From: Alentia gelatinosa
Lineage: Eukaryota > Annelida > Polychaeta > Phyllodocida > Polynoidae
Direction: 5' to 3'
NCBI GenBank assembly: GCA_950022655.1
Contig: OX465590.1
Coordinates: 41,995,718-42,059,717, forward strand
Length of the DNA stretch: 64,000 bases
The notes below the pieces were generated by a model, which was not told the DNA's origin, did not search any database, and saw only the letters and a program-made list of their open reading frames with translations. The stretch's first letter is position 1; each line of letters opens with the position of its first letter. Positions 24,900-36,741 of this stretch are shown here, piece by piece. Position numbers and translations under genes: made by a program.

Positions 24900-25238
24900 C
24901 CGCATGGATCGCACACGCATTCGCTTGAGAATTCCGTCGGGTTAATTGGGATTCACACAATGGGATTCATGTACTTTACAGGGTGTTTTTCTGAGACAAA
25001 TCCTGCTGAGATTCTGTACTCGAACACAATTTCTTGGTCTAAATTATAGGGTTTCATTCCCCTGTGACATGTTCCCCCTCCCCCTGTAATTGTTAAAAAC
25101 ATTTCCCACTAAAATGGAACAGAATCGCATGAGATTTTGAACCCTTTGAGGTACATAAATCGCACCGTGTGAATTCCACTTTAGTGGATAAAGCCTATTG
25201 TTAATATTGGTGAAGAAGAAGTCGGCAAACACAGGAAG
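24900..25238. repeat. Family K repeat fragments
   Basis: GATTCATGTACTTTACAGGG (24969) and, reversed, CTTTGAGGTACATAAATCGC (25145) bracket about 200 bp. This is the same repeat as the 82-bp units at 14349. Confidence 0.55.
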
Positions 25239-25785
25239 TACCGACCATTGTGCCCGATCACACCTTTTTTTTACCCGACGAATCCGTCGGGTCAGTCAGA
25301 ATCGGATCGCTCTACGCACTTCACTGATCCGATTTTAATCGGGTCGGGCATTACTTGCCTTGGGGTAATCACCGACTCTGCCCGACTGTAATCGTGTCGC
25401 TGTACGCACTTCGCCGACTGTTCCCGATTCTAAGTAGGCCGTTTGACTAGCGATGCTACCTTTCCCCGAGTCCGATTTACAAGTGTCTTATACCGATTTG
25501 TAGGGAAGACAAAGGCAATGATGGATCTGGAAACTATTTCCCGATATCTTAATTGAATCCACACCAGTGGCCCGTGGCTCACTGTGGCTCGGCTCCCGGC
25601 GGCTCGGCTCCCGGCGGCTCACTTTGATCTCTCTCGGGTCGCTGTACAAGGCCATAAAGTGGAGAGGTATGATCGGCAAGCGTCGTTGGGGGTATAATAC
25701 AGCGACATTCCTGTTCCCGATTATAATCGGTGATCGGATCGTGAAATTCTGTGAAAGATGTCGCTGTCTTATGGGCTTAGGCGAC
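25239..25785 (+). mobile_element. MITE family H, second copy
   Basis: Shares with 15840-16430 the blocks ATTGTGCCCGATCACACC, AATCGGGTCGGGCATTACTT and GTCGCTGTCTTATGGGCTT. The left terminus is missing. Confidence 0.7.
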
Positions 25786-26012
25786 TGAATTCGCATAGAA
25801 CTATCATGAGACCATGCGACAATGCGACCATGCGAACACATGTGAAAATATCAAATGGTTTTGATATTGTCGCATGCCGGTCGCATGTGCATGAAAATTC
25901 ACATAAGACGGGCGACTTCCAAGCGACCACCATGGGAATACCTGATCCACTGAAGTGAATATTTCATGCAACTATGCAAATTCTAGGCGAATGTGTGCGA
26001 CTGCACAATTCG
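25786..26012. mobile_element. Family J related segment
   Basis: Repeated ATGCGACCATGCGA-type blocks on either side of an AT-rich centre (GATATTGTCGCATG), resembling the element at 57033-57213, lie between H and I copies. Confidence 0.45.
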
Positions 26013-26016
26013 CCTT

Positions 26017-26334
26017 AAGCCGGATGCCCATCTACCGATTTAGGGTTGAATGATTAGTTCCCAAATCGTATAGGAGTCGGTCACTTTGTCGCAGGCAAAT
26101 TACGTAACCCCTCGCTCGATCCGCACACTGATAAAATCGGTGTATGGTCCACTAATCGCTGGGGAGGGCAAAAACCAAAGAAACTGAGTGTTCATTAATC
26201 GCTGGGTAGCCTTGCCTAGCTGTCCTACATCTACCGACTCCGTTAGGATGGCTCGGCTGAGACAAATTACCCTCCGTTTGTAGCCAACAAACGTACATAA
26301 ATGTCCCGAAATCGGTAGATGGGCATTGGGCTTT
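26017..26334 (+). mobile_element. MITE family I, complete copy
   Basis: Inverted ends AAGCCGGATGCCCATCTACC and GGTAGATGGGCATTGGGCTT, about 318 bp. Other copies at 24600, 46106 and 52246. Confidence 0.8.
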
Positions 26335-26529
26335 AGTGGATTTGGTACATAGGCTCCAGTCAAACTGTTGTGACCGTTATATTTATATGTCACATGGAGT
26401 TATTGTCGGCGATGTTTCGCTATCGTAATGGTAATCGGTTACACTCAGTCGTTAGAAAATAATCATTTCACCGCTATTACCTCCGATTGCGATTCAATTC
26501 TCACGAGTCATGGTTAATTCAAACGTTCA

Positions 26530-26775
26530 AGGCATATCGGACAATTTGGCTTGGAAATTAAAACCTATGTCAATTTCCTGAAAATTTAATATGATGATCT
26601 CCAAGTGTTGTGGAACACATATCTAACGTAAGAATTAGGGGTCACCATGCTAGTTATTGATTTATAGATAAATATGATACTAGTTTTATATAAGAATATA
26701 CATGTATAGAAATTCTAAAAAGTATTTTTTTACATCGTAAAACTCATGTCATCTTCCTTAAACTTTCAATATAGG
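26530..26775 (+). mobile_element. TTAA MITE family A, 3'-truncated
   Basis: Left end AGGCATATCGGACAATTTGG with about 245 bp of the body; the right half is replaced by a fold-back element starting near 26776. Confidence 0.75.
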
Positions 26776-26910
26776 CTGGTTTAAGAAAAAAAGCGGTTGT
26801 TGCTCCTCAGAGTTGACTCTACGTAGTATCCTCGCATACGCTCGGATATTACTATGCGTCAACTCCCCAGAGCATACGGCCGCTTGTATCTGAAATGAGT
26901 CAATATTGTG
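26776..26910. mobile_element. Fold-back hairpin, class C
   Basis: Arms GTTGACTCTACGTAGTAT and ATTACTATGCGTCAAC pair around a loop CCTCGCATACGCTCGG. Outer arms AAGCGGTTGTTGCTC / GAGCATACGGCCGCTT. Copies at 28255, 40905, 43365, 50130, 54390 and 54540. Confidence 0.7.
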
Positions 26911-27065
26911 CATGTGCGTTTCGATGAATCCATCGCAGTGCACACATCAGCAAGCCCGGCCCCACTACTGCGACTTGGTGAAATGCGGTGGTTGCCGCAG
27001 TCTATTTCGCCCATATCCGTTTTTTGAGAGTGGGATACTCACGGTCAGAAACGCTGCCCAAAGGT

Positions 27066-27268
27066 TTAAGCTGGAGACACACCAAGCGAGAAACGCAACA
27101 AGTTCCGTAATTGCCAACACAAAATGGGCTATATGTGAGCTATCATTTCTTATTTCACCTGATTATTGCTTCCAAGTTGCTAAATTGTAGGCAGGGGATA
27201 TTCCTACGAAATGATATTTCACATACGAGCCAATTTGTGTTCACTTGCTTGGTGTGTCCCCGGTATAA
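27066..27268. mobile_element. MITE family AA
   Basis: Inverted ends AAGCTGGAGACACACCAAGC and GCTTGGTGTGTCCCCGG, with inner inverted segments AACACAAAATGGG / CCAATTTGTGTT. Copies at 31586-31795 and 35247-35477. Confidence 0.7.
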
Positions 27269-27304
27269 AGAAGTCATTTGTTAATGTAGAACTAATTTAG
27301 ATGG

Positions 27305-27470
27305 GCGGGGTAGGATAAATTCTAAACCAAACTCGAGTTAGTCATGTTATTGTTCATCGCACTCTGGCAAGATCGCGTATTACTGCTCTTGGCTTCGCCT
27401 CCCGCAGTAATACGCATGAATAAACAACAACACGACTAACTCTTGTTTGGTTTCTCCATAGTATAAGGTA
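27305..27470. mobile_element. Fold-back hairpin with GGCTTCGCC loop
   Basis: After GGGGTAGGATAAA the arms AAACCAAACTCGAGTTAGTC and GACTAACTCTTGTTTGGTTT, with inner GCGTATTACTGC / GCAGTAATACGC, enclose the loop TCTTGGCTTCGCCTCC (27387-27402). Confidence 0.75.
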
Positions 27471-28250
27471 ATTGCTAACGTGTCTATGGCTGGCATTCAA
27501 CAATACACTTTTATCATTTCAAAATTTCAATACACCTTTATTAGTCTGTCTCTATGAAATACAATTCCTATTATTTCTGATCAATCTCTCAGGAGTCTTA
27601 ACTATTACAAGCATGTGTCCTCTATAACTACATTCATACCCAACTGCTTGTTATTTCGGTTTGATCTGTAGGTCAAGACCGAAATATATTAGAGGGAGGC
27701 GGGGAACAGTTTTTGCGGCTTATATTATAATACATTACAGTAATATAATCAGGAATCCTGAATAATTATACCCTCGATACCCTCGATACCCTGTGGTGAA
27801 CTGGTCAGATGTGGTCTGCACCCGGTGACAGTAGTGTAATTTTATATATTGCGCAGGCACCTGTTACGGTTCAATGAATACCTACTAGCGGGTGGGGCCG
27901 TGGGGGTGTGCTATTTTTGTTCAAACAGAAAGTATGGCAATGCCATATCAGCTATTAATCCTTGTTATAAATTGTTTACCATTTGAATTGATTCTTCACC
28001 ACATACTTATTCCCTGGGTCAGTTATAGAGGCAGTCTTGATTAAGAATAAACACAGGTAGCCAAGCTTGCCAGGACCTTCCAGGATACGAGATCAACATC
28101 ATACTAGTACAAAAACTAAGCTTTCCCAACCAAGCTGTATAGAGACTCCATAAATATAGAAAAGAATTCAAAAGAAATCAAAGATATTGCTCTCTTTTGT
28201 GAAGCCGGCGTGACTGACTTTAGCGCCAGTTCGCCGTGCATACATACACA
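27471..28250. other. No gene recognised
   Basis: AT-rich intronic sequence without recognised elements, apart from a short direct repeat of ATACCCTCG at about 27768-27790. Confidence 0.4.
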
Positions 28251-28254
28251 ATAT

Positions 28255-28375
28255 TGATTGGTTTCAGATACAAGTAGTCGTATTCTCCGAGGAGTTGACG
28301 CGTAGTAATATCCAAGCATATGCTCCGAGGAGCACACAACCGCTCTTATCTGAAACCAGTCTATATTGTAGTTAT
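28255..28375. mobile_element. Fold-back hairpin, class C, partly deleted
   Basis: Outer arms TGGTTTCAGATACAAG and TTATCTGAAACCAGTC remain; the right inner arm is mostly lost. Closest complete relative at 54540-54672. Confidence 0.6.
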
Positions 28376-28780
28376 CAAGCACATTTTCCTGACAAGTACG
28401 GTACCGATATTAGTTCATTTTGGGTTGACACTATTTTTTCATACGCACTATTTTTCCGGATGCGCCGGGTTTTGCAGCCCGGAGCACACAACATATCTGT
28501 ATGCTCCGGGTATATAGATACACGCTGCCCATGTATTTTGTATGGACACCATGTATAAGTTGGATAATAGATACATATTCCCTGCACTCATAGCCAACCT
28601 TTGATCGATTCTAGCTTTATTCATTATGTTTTCTGCTTCATTACCTGTTTATAAAGAATTCAGCTTGTTTCAGTGTGATCATGTCACAAAGGATATAAAG
28701 TAACTAAAGGATATACCACAGAAACTCGTTCAACCATTAAGTTAGAATATAAACATATCACAGTTCTTAGGTTATGTTAA

Positions 28781-29300
28781 AGGCATATCGGACAATTTGG
28801 CTTGAAAATTAAAACCCATGTCAATTTCCTGAAAATTTAATATGATGATATCCAAGTGTTGTGTAACACATATCTAACTTAAAAATCGGGGGTCACCGTG
28901 CTAGTTTTTGATTTATAGATCAATATGATGATAATTTTATATAAGAATGAATAGAAATTTTAAAAAGTATTTTTTCAAATAGTAAAACACATGTCATTTC
29001 CCTCAGATTTTCACAGAATATAGTACATATATAGTACTATTTATTTATGTTTTAAAAATCATAGCTCACCGTGTTTGTTTTTGAAAGAATTGAAGAAAAC
29101 CAAATTTTTCAGTAAATTTCCTATGCAAATCAAGCAAATGCAAATTGGCTTATTTTACCTATTAAGATTGGATAAACTGGACAAAATGTTAAATTTACTC
29201 ATGTAGAATTAGAATGAAACCCAAGAAACCAGTTTTGACAAATAATTGTTATTATTTAAAAATCACCAGGTGGCGCCACTGTGAATTGTAGGATATGCCT
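28781..29300 (+). mobile_element. TTAA MITE family A, complete, with empty site nearby
   Basis: A 520-bp copy flanked by TTAA at 28777-28780 and 29301-29304. The host sequence is a duplicated block, and the second block keeps the unfilled site AGGTTATGTTAAGTTCT at about 29748-29762. This shows directly that the element duplicates TTAA on insertion. The body is nearly identical to 21317-21836. Confidence 0.9.
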
Positions 29301-29304
29301 TTAA

Positions 29305-29745
29305 GTTCTAGGGTGGTTTTCTCAGCTGCAGAATTGTCTATTTTCTTTTTTGGGGGCCAAAAATTTTTATCCTTCCTCCCCCCTCAGTGTGTGCATACTT
29401 TATGGATGGCCCCTTGCCGTAAGGTATAAGGCAAACACTTATTTTACCTCTATTAATACTATACGGCGCATGCTGTGCGTGTTGAAATCAACTGGTTTCT
29501 AGCTGGAATCACCAACTGCCTTGAGCTGCATCCGCCATAAGCCCGATTCTATTGGCCGACGAAAATGATATAGCATTTTGAGTTCTCCTAAAACCTTTTT
29601 TCAATAGGCCGTCACCGATCTACAGACAGGAATCACCGACGGACCTTTAGCTCTGCTGAGGCACAAAAGAAATGGGCGTTTAGGAGAATTTATAAAATCT
29701 ACACCGTCTTCGTTGGCCAATGGAAACGGGCCTAAAGGTTATGTT
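29305..29745 (+). repeat. Tandem duplication family M, unit 1
   Basis: About 450 bp, repeated once at a period of 454 bp (29759-30196). Landmarks are GGTTTTCTCAGCTG, ATACTTTATGGATGGCCCC and CCACCGACGGACCTTTAGC-type blocks. Its last 200 bp (from 29535) is a family N element. Confidence 0.85.
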
Positions 29746-29758
29746 TAGGTTATGTTAA

Positions 29759-30196
29759 GTTCTGGGGTGGTTTTCTCAGCTGGAGAATTGTCTATTTTCT
29801 TTTTGGGGGCCAACATTTTTTACCCTTCCTCCCCCCTCAATGCGTACATACTTTATGGATGGCCCCTTGCCGTAAGGTATAAGGCAAACAATTATTTTAC
29901 CTCTATTAAAACTATACGGCGCATGCTGTACGTGTTGAAATCTACTGGTTTCTAGCTGGAATCACCAACTGCCTTAAGCTGCATCCGCCATAAGCCCGAT
30001 TCTATTGGCCGACGAAAATGATATCGCATTTTTGAGTTCTCCTAAAACCTTTTTTCAATAGGCCGTCACCGATCTACAGTTAGGAACCACCGACGGACCT
30101 TTAGCTCTGCTGAGGCACAATGGAAATGGGCGTTTAGGAGAATTTATAAAATCTACACCGTCTTCGTTGGCCAATGGAAACGGGCCTAAAGGCCTA
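29759..30196 (+). repeat. Tandem duplication family M, unit 2
   Basis: Second unit, about 95 percent similar by eye to unit 1; it preserves the empty insertion site for family A at its start. A family N element makes up 29988-30196. Confidence 0.85.
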
Positions 30197-30243
30197 CAAA
30201 GAGGACTTGATCTTTCCTGCTTGTTCCAGCAACACATAGCTTT

Positions 30244-30610
30244 TGCTTTCCCCCAGGAATAGAGGGAAACTAAGTTCCGGTGAGCAAAAGTTCAATGTTA
30301 CGAGGTGAGGACCGGAAAAATTACTGCCCAAGCCGTAATTTTCTCGGTCCTCACCGAGTAACTTTGACTTTTGCTTAACGGTACTTGGTTTACCTATTCC
30401 TATATACATTCAAATATCGATAAAAATGGTTATTTCTTTACCTATGATAGCCCCAAGAAAGATGGCGACCCTTATCGAGTAACTGCAACAATGAAAACAT
30501 CAGCCCGGGATGAAAACATCACCCTCACTACATAACTCATAATTACTGCAGCGGTATGTAACTATAGAGTGTTCGGAAATGGGTATATAGGAATAGATTT
30601 TCAGCCCTTA
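30244..30610. mobile_element. Family L fold-back element with flank
   Basis: AGAGGGAAACTAAGTTCCGG..AAAATTACTGCCC and its inverse, followed by 'tttacctatgatagcccc' and GGGTATATAGGAATAG. The same order, fold-back then flank, occurs at 48950-49380. Confidence 0.65.
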
Positions 30611-31027
30611 TTCAACACACTAGATTGTAATGAAATTGTCATCTATTCGTCATTGCTACACACAGTATCAAAAGTAGTTGTTGTATCTTTAGCCTCAGTG
30701 GAACGTAAACTATCCTGTCTTCTTCTTCTTTATCGTGATCACTTAAAAGTAAATATCCTAGTGGAAAGTTTTTGACTAAGCTTCCTCGATGAGAATCCAG
30801 GCATCTTATAACTTCCTTGTTCACGCATGACCTGCATTTTGCAGTATCCGTTAGTTTATGATGTAGCTGCATTCCAACACTATATGACCAAAACAAAAAT
30901 AATATGGACATTAAAGAAATACAACTACTTTGCAACATATTGACTTGCACAACGCCCAGCAAGGAGGGGGTGAAAGTAGGTTTTTTTTTTGTTTTTTTTT
31001 TTGGGGGGAGGGGGGGGTATAGGCATG

Positions 31028-31215
31028 GAGAATAAAGAAGAAATTGATGAGTGTTTGGTCCACATTGGCCATCGAGGTTGGAGCGTGCAGTAATATGGAC
31101 GAGGCGATATAGTCGAGTGAATATACCGAAGTGCTACAAACGAGATGGCGAACGGGGCCTCAGACCAAATAGGATATGTTTCTGATTTTATCTTAGCCTG
31201 GAAATATCTGGAAAA
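31028..31215 (-). mobile_element. Fold-back element family D
   Basis: Loop ACGAGGCGATATAGTCGAGTG between ATATGG..GAATAT arms; flank TTATCTTAGCCTGGAAATAT. Copies at 35515-35740, 39235-39480 and 48740-48930. Confidence 0.6.
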
Positions 31216-31585
31216 ATGCAATTTTAGCAATAGTCAGTGTCAGTGTTTGATTTGTTGGTGTTTGATGGGAATTGTGTAAGCTATACCCATTCGGAAGGCT
31301 TGGAACTCCTAATTTTCAAAAACTGATGTTTACATATTTTTACACCATTTTTTGGTGGCCATCTTGAATATTTCCTAGATGGCCGACATTTTTTTACCAG
31401 TTTCAACCAAGTATACCTGCTTTGGCGCGAAAAATCCTAGATGGCCCCAACAAACCTGAATTATTTAAATAATGAGCCTGACTAAAATGTAAATGGCGGG
31501 ACCAAGTATGCGATCATTTGTAACGAGATCTTACCATATTTGCAGTACAAGTTTCAGACCAATTTATCACGTTTGGGTAAAAATT

Positions 31586-31795
31586 TAAACTGGAGATACA
31601 CCAAGAGAGAAACGCTTGGATTTTCAGAATCGCCAACACAAAATGACATGCATGTGAGATATAATTTCATAGGAATGTCTCCTACTGATGATTTAGCGTC
31701 TCAAAAGCAATAAATCAGGTAAAATATGAAATAATAGCTCACAGATACACCCATTTCATAGCGATTCTGGCAATCGCTGCATTTCTTTAGTACTT
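31586..31795. mobile_element. MITE family AA, second copy
   Basis: Starts AAACTGGAGATACACCAAGA and shares GCCAACACAAAATGACATGC with 35247-35477; the right terminus is decayed. Confidence 0.6.
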
Positions 31796-31931
31796 AAAAA
31801 TGTATAGTACAATACAGTTACTAGATTCTGTGAGAGTTTATAGAAAATGACAATGGTTTTACTGTATGTAAAACAACTTTTTAGAATCTTTATATATTCT
31901 ATGAGAATATCATCATATTATTGATCTCTTA

Positions 31932-32207
31932 AGCCTGGCGTCCACCTACTACGATATGGCTCCGATATGATCTACGATGCACTTCCCGATGAAAAAATCT
32001 AATTCGCGTCGGAAGGTCACCTAATATCGGGCACTTGACCACGTTTCTGCGATTAGACACCGATAAAAACCCATACAATGCGTGGTGGAGTAGCATGTCT
32101 AGATATATGTCTACGATTTTGCACCTTCCCGTTATGTCTCCGATATTGACTTTTTGTATCGGTGCCATAGGTCTTAATTTCTATTGTAGTAGGTGGACGC
32201 CAGGCCC
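31932..32207 (+). mobile_element. MITE family E, complete copy
   Basis: Ends GCCTGGCGTCCACCTACTAC and GTAGTAGGTGGACGCCAGGC, about 276 bp. Confidence 0.8.
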
Positions 32208-32262
32208 AAATAGAAAACTAGTACGGTGGGTGATCCCCATTTTATATGTTTTCTATTACACT

Positions 32263-32341
32263 TGGAGATAATCATATTCAATTTCCAGGAAACCTGACAC
32301 AGGTTTTAGTTTTCAAAATGAATCGTCCAACATATCTTTAA
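32263..32341 (-). mobile_element. Diverged family A left end, reversed
   Basis: On the minus strand, TTAAAGATATGTTGGACGAT followed by CATTTTGAAAACTAAAACCT is a decayed match to the family A left end. Confidence 0.5.
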
Positions 32342-32474
32342 ACGGGCCTACGTGTCTGCTCTTTGCTCAAATATACCAACGAGTATAGTCGTTGCCTTAG
32401 TGGAATTCACACGTAGAGACTATTCCTATATACCTATGGCTGTACACTCTATGCTTACACCACGCTCTGGGGGG

Positions 32475-32550
32475 TGGAGTAACTATCTGATACTACCCAA
32501 GGTTGGTATACTACCCAAGGTTGCAGTATACTACCCAAGGTTGACATTTA
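32475..32550. repeat. Short tandem repeat, CTACCCAAGGTTG x3
   Basis: Three units with the core ACTACCCAAGGTTG, in the same position relative to family L as the 19-bp triplet at 13524. Confidence 0.8.
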
Positions 32551-32589
32551 GACCAATCAGATTGTCTCTTATTAAACCACATTTGAAGG

Positions 32590-32750
32590 TATATAGGAAT
32601 AGGGAAACCAAGTACCAGTGAAAGGAAGTCAAAATTACTCGGTAAGGCTTGGAAAAATTACTGCCCGCGGCCAGGGCCTTGGGCAGTAATTTTTCCAAGC
32701 CTTACCTCGTAACTTTGACTTCCTTTCACCGGAACATAGTTTCCCTCTAT
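32590..32750. mobile_element. Family L fold-back element
   Basis: Arms GGGAAACCAAGTACCAGTGA and CACCGGAACATAGTTTCCC, inner GGAAAAATTACTGCCC / GGGCAGTAATTTTTCC. It is immediately followed by a family B copy. Confidence 0.75.
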
Positions 32751-32751
32751 T

Positions 32752-33058
32752 CCCCTACCCCTAATATAAAATCCCATAGGCTTAACATTGGGTTTCCGTA
32801 TTCCACGCTGACTGGCATACAGAGTTTTATATGCCACTAGTGGCATACAGAATTATTATCACGTAATATTCCAAAATCGTGGAGACGGAGTAGGATAAAA
32901 TCAAGACCTGATTCGTTTTAATCGTGGCCACCGCATTCTACTACTGGAGTTTTGGCTCCAGACTTCACTCGGCTTCGCCTCATGAAATCACTATGCTAAA
33001 CTCCTGTTGTAGCATACGGTGGCCGAGATTAAATCTCATCCAGTTTTACGATAATATC
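32752..33058 (+). mobile_element. Family B composite hairpin element
   Basis: CTACCCCTAATATAAAATCC..GAGTAGGATA followed by hairpin arms TGGCCACCGCATTCTAC / GTAGCATACGGTGGCC around the loop CACTCGGCTTCGCCTCATG (32966-32982). Confidence 0.75.
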
Positions 33059-33216
33059 CGAGACGGGTATACTCCACACTCTCCCCAGTCTCGGACAATT
33101 CTCCTTTTGGTACAACGATCTCATGGCAATATACTTTTACCAGTCTCAAGGAGAAATGGCGAATTTGGTTCACATGGAAAGACACACCTGGTACATAGTC
33201 CCATACATAGTTAGAG

Positions 33217-33604
33217 GGGACCCCCACCTACCACGATAGGCCACGACATGCTTCCCGATCGCTACGATTTGAAATGGCGAAATCGTGACCTATCGGGAGG
33301 TCCCCGAATCGTAGACCTCTGTCGTGATCCAATCGGTGAATCATACGCGCTGACCACGATATCTTCCCGATAAGCTACGATACCCAACGACAGGCTACGA
33401 AATTTCCAACATGTTGGAAATTATCGGGACCTCTACGATTGGCGTTTTCATCGCAGCCTATCGTGAGCTGTCGTGGACGGAATCGCAGAAACTTGTGCCA
33501 CCTACCACGATTTTGGCTGCCCTCACGCTAGAATCGGAATGGTGTCGGGAAGGCCGTCATAAGGCGAATCGGGACCAGAATCGTGGTAGGTGGGGGCAGG
33601 CTTT
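33217..33604 (-). mobile_element. MITE family F, reversed copy
   Basis: Ends GACCCCCACCTACCACGATA and TCGTGGTAGGTGGGGGCAGG; shares the centre TTCCAACATGTTGGAA with 20453-20870. Confidence 0.8.
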
Positions 33605-33841
33605 TACAGTGAACACTCACCCTGGGACTAGATAAACATTTAACTCTGTTTGCTGGCATCCTATTGGCTAGCCTAGTCGGTGACTCAGCAGTGGGTCTAT
33701 TTATCTGACCAAATTGCCACTGTAAATCTTAAACCTGTTTAAAAGCAAAATCTCATGGGATTCTTTATCTTGTTAGGGGTAATTGTCCCCGACAATTGCA
33801 GGGGAAAATACTTGTCTTAGAGAAATAGAACCCTACAACTT

Positions 33842-34073
33842 ACCCAGCGTTTACACTAGACGACTAAAACGTGACGACTGTAGATCGTCATGCCAATGGT
33901 GGTCAGGTGGAGCCCTATTACGCAATGTCGGTCACAATAATCATCAACCCAAGAATTTCCTCAAGCATTTACCATTTTTATATGTACCGTTGTCTAGTAA
34001 TTGACAACTGAAAGTCGTCAGGTGGTGCAAAATTTAAGAATCGCCGCCTATAATCGTCTAGTGTAAATGCCGG
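33842..34073. mobile_element. MITE family Z, complete copy
   Basis: Inverted ends CCCAGCGTTTACACTAGACG and CGTCTAGTGTAAATGCCGGG, inner GTGGTCAGGTGGAGC and GTCAGGTGGTGCAAAA. Confidence 0.75.
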
Positions 34074-34257
34074 GTGAGACAAAGAGGTTGTGTTAGGAGT
34101 ATAGAATCTCAGCAGAATCTGTCTCAGACAAACACCCTGTGAGGTACATTAACCACATCGTGTGAATCCCACCTCAATTCTAAACGTGTTTACTATCAGA
34201 ATCTCATGGGACTGTTACCTTTGTAGGATTCCACCGTGTGAATCCCACTTTATACAC

Positions 34258-34772
34258 AGATCTATAGGCCAGGAAGGCATATTAGGGACTAAGGTGGGAT
34301 CCGGATTCAAATAGTGTTTCCCTAAAAATACTTATAGATTGACTTGTGCTGCATATCTAACTAGTTTAAGTAAGCATTTGTTTGTAATTGATAACTAAAG
34401 GAAAAACATGGTCTGAAATTATAGTGTAAAAATATTGCATCATTTCCAACAAAGCCTTACTTCTCCGTTTTCTCCTTACCACGACAATGCTTTAACATAT
34501 GGCACATTTCACAAAAGGAGATTTTTGCTACTTTTCTATTTTGATAACAAAACAGTCCTTTTTGACTTCTACTATGAGAACAATACAATGTCAAAAATTA
34601 AAACAGATAAATCACCTCAATAAATCCAAAATATATATGACAATAAAGCCCATAATCTCTGGTTTAATATGGTACCCTTTGTAAATATGTATCACTTTTA
34701 CAGCCTAAGTTATGGGAACGTTTGTATATCAAGTCAAAAATAATTAGTTTTCAGTCCTCAATATGGTTGCGA
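34258..34772 (-). repeat. Interspersed repeat family W, reversed copy
   Basis: Reverse match to 22128-22790 with about 150 bp fewer. Shared landmarks include AAGCATTTGTTTGTAATTGA and AAAGCCCATAATCTCTGGTT. Confidence 0.75.
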
Positions 34773-34970
34773 GGCCTATAGTAAATGCCCCATGCCAGTG
34801 GAGCATCGGGAACCGAGCGGAGTCTTGGTCACAGCGGAAATGGGAAATCCCCAAAATTTCCCGAGCGTCTGCTGACAGAGGAAAACCCCCTCCACCGAGC
34901 GTTCATGATGCAACAGCGCCGCCATACGCTCAGTCTACACACTGCAGAAATAGCAGCGACGTCAGGGTTA

Positions 34971-35165
34971 AGGCCCGTTTCCATTGGCCGACAAACATTG
35001 TGTGTTTTTTGTGTGTTCTCCTAATAGCCTATTTCCATTGGCCATCACCGATACTCAGTCAGGAACCACCGACGGACCTTAGCACGGCTGACGCCAAATG
35101 GAAATAGGCTGTTAGGAGAACACAGAAAATCTATGCAGTGTTTGTCGGGCAATAGAAAAAGGCCT
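34971..35165. mobile_element. MITE family N
   Basis: Ends AGGCCCGTTTCCATTGGCCG and GTCGGGCAATAGAAAAAGGCC, inner TTCTCCTAATAGCCTATTTC / AATAGGCTGTTAGGAGAA. Related copies form the right part of the M units. Confidence 0.7.
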
Positions 35166-35246
35166 GTAGACTGGCTTCAGTCCCGTTATCTTAGCCTGGT
35201 TTACTGGCTTCAGTCCCTTTATCTCAGCCATAGGGTCAACATTATG

Positions 35247-35477
35247 CCAGGGACACCACAAGCGAGTCAAGGCGGCTATGTCTTGAATCGCCAATACAAA
35301 ATAACATGCATGTGAGATATTATTTCATAGTAATATCTCCCATCGATGATTTAGCGTTGGAGAAGCCATTTTCAGGTGAAATATGACATTAATTGCTCAC
35401 AGACACGCCATTTTGTGTTGGTGATTTTAGAAATCGCTAAGTTTCTCACTTGGTCACAGTTGGTGTGTCTCCGGCTT
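35247..35477. mobile_element. MITE family AA, third copy
   Basis: Right end GTTGGTGTGTCTCCGGCTTT and inner AACATGCATGTGAGATATTA; the left end is partly decayed (GGGACACCACAAGCGAG). Confidence 0.65.
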
Positions 35478-35514
35478 TAGAAACTCGTACTCAACAGGCT
35501 TACGAGTACGGTGA

Positions 35515-35740
35515 GTCATATTCAATGGGCGATAAACAGATATTTCCAGGCTAAGATGAAATCAGAAACATATCCATGTTTGGAATGAGTCCCCGTTCAT
35601 CATCTCGTTTGGAGCAATTAAGAATATTCACTTGGCTATTGCCTCATTCGTATCACTGCACGCTACAGACTTGATGGCGAATGGGGACACAGACGCAACA
35701 CTCATCAATTTCTTTCTTAGTCTCCTATGCCTACCCCTCC
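35515..35740 (+). mobile_element. Fold-back element family D
   Basis: GTCCCCGTTCATCATCTCG pairs with GATGGCGAATGGGGAC around a loop TCACTTGGCTATTGCCTC at 35628-35650. Confidence 0.65.
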
Positions 35741-36741
35741 ACCTACTTTCACCTGTCCTTGCTGGGCGTTATGCAAGGCCATATAGATGTATTTGCAAAG
35801 TAGTTGTATTTATTTTAGTATCCATAGTCAAAGACTTGAGCAAGTCTACCTCAGTGTCTGCATCGCACTTCGCAATATCTGTTTACGTTTTAAAAAAGAA
35901 GTAAAGATAGGACACCTATGATTACCTTGTACATATCATTCTAGACCAATAGATGTATGTTTACACATGTAATTATATTTCTCTCATTCATGCTTTTTTC
36001 TTTATCATTCACTTAACATGGGTAGAAAATGACCAACCCCACTTTGAATGGAATTTAAAGTGCTCAACAAGATTCCATTACTTCACAAAAAATCAGTAAG
36101 CCAATCAGCATCGAGGATTAGAAAGTAGTTCCGGCAAGCTTCACAAACAAGCCAATGACAATGGCGGACGGCATGGACCTTATCAGAAATGATGTTTGAA
36201 ATTTTAGAAGAGTTACTTACTGAAATTGAGATGAATTTGATGAATTTAGACCATCACATACCTTGTTAAAATTGGGAAATATTGCCCGTGGGATTACTCT
36301 GCACCTTAACCTCGTTGTATACTTCCCAGTGATTATGATTGTCATGAAGTTCCCTGAAGTCACAGAAAATATCCAACCTACGTTGAATAATAAGAAAAAA
36401 AATACTCAGCCGTTTGTCGAGTATCATTTCTGCATTACATCGTAAAATATTAACCAATCAAATCACAGTGTTTGAAAGTAGTTCAGGCATGTCAACAATG
36501 GCGAAGCATCGATCGAATGGGAATTTCCTGTTTGACAAGATTGCGAACTACACGGTCAAAAAGGTTATTTCTTGAATATAAATGGCTGATTTGTTTACTT
36601 TTAGATGATGTGATAAATTCAGAACCAGTGCAGAAGGATAATGTCTCGTAAGTCAATAGTCACGAGGTTGGATTGGAATTCCCACAAGAGGCATACTTCA
36701 TAACAGTGTTCGTGAAGTCCCTCAATAGTTCGTGATATGTT
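35741..36741. other. No gene recognised
   Basis: AT-rich intronic sequence. Two related segments ('aaagtagttc' followed by 'acaatggcg') occur at about 36123-36165 and 36475-36505; their meaning is unclear. Confidence 0.4.
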
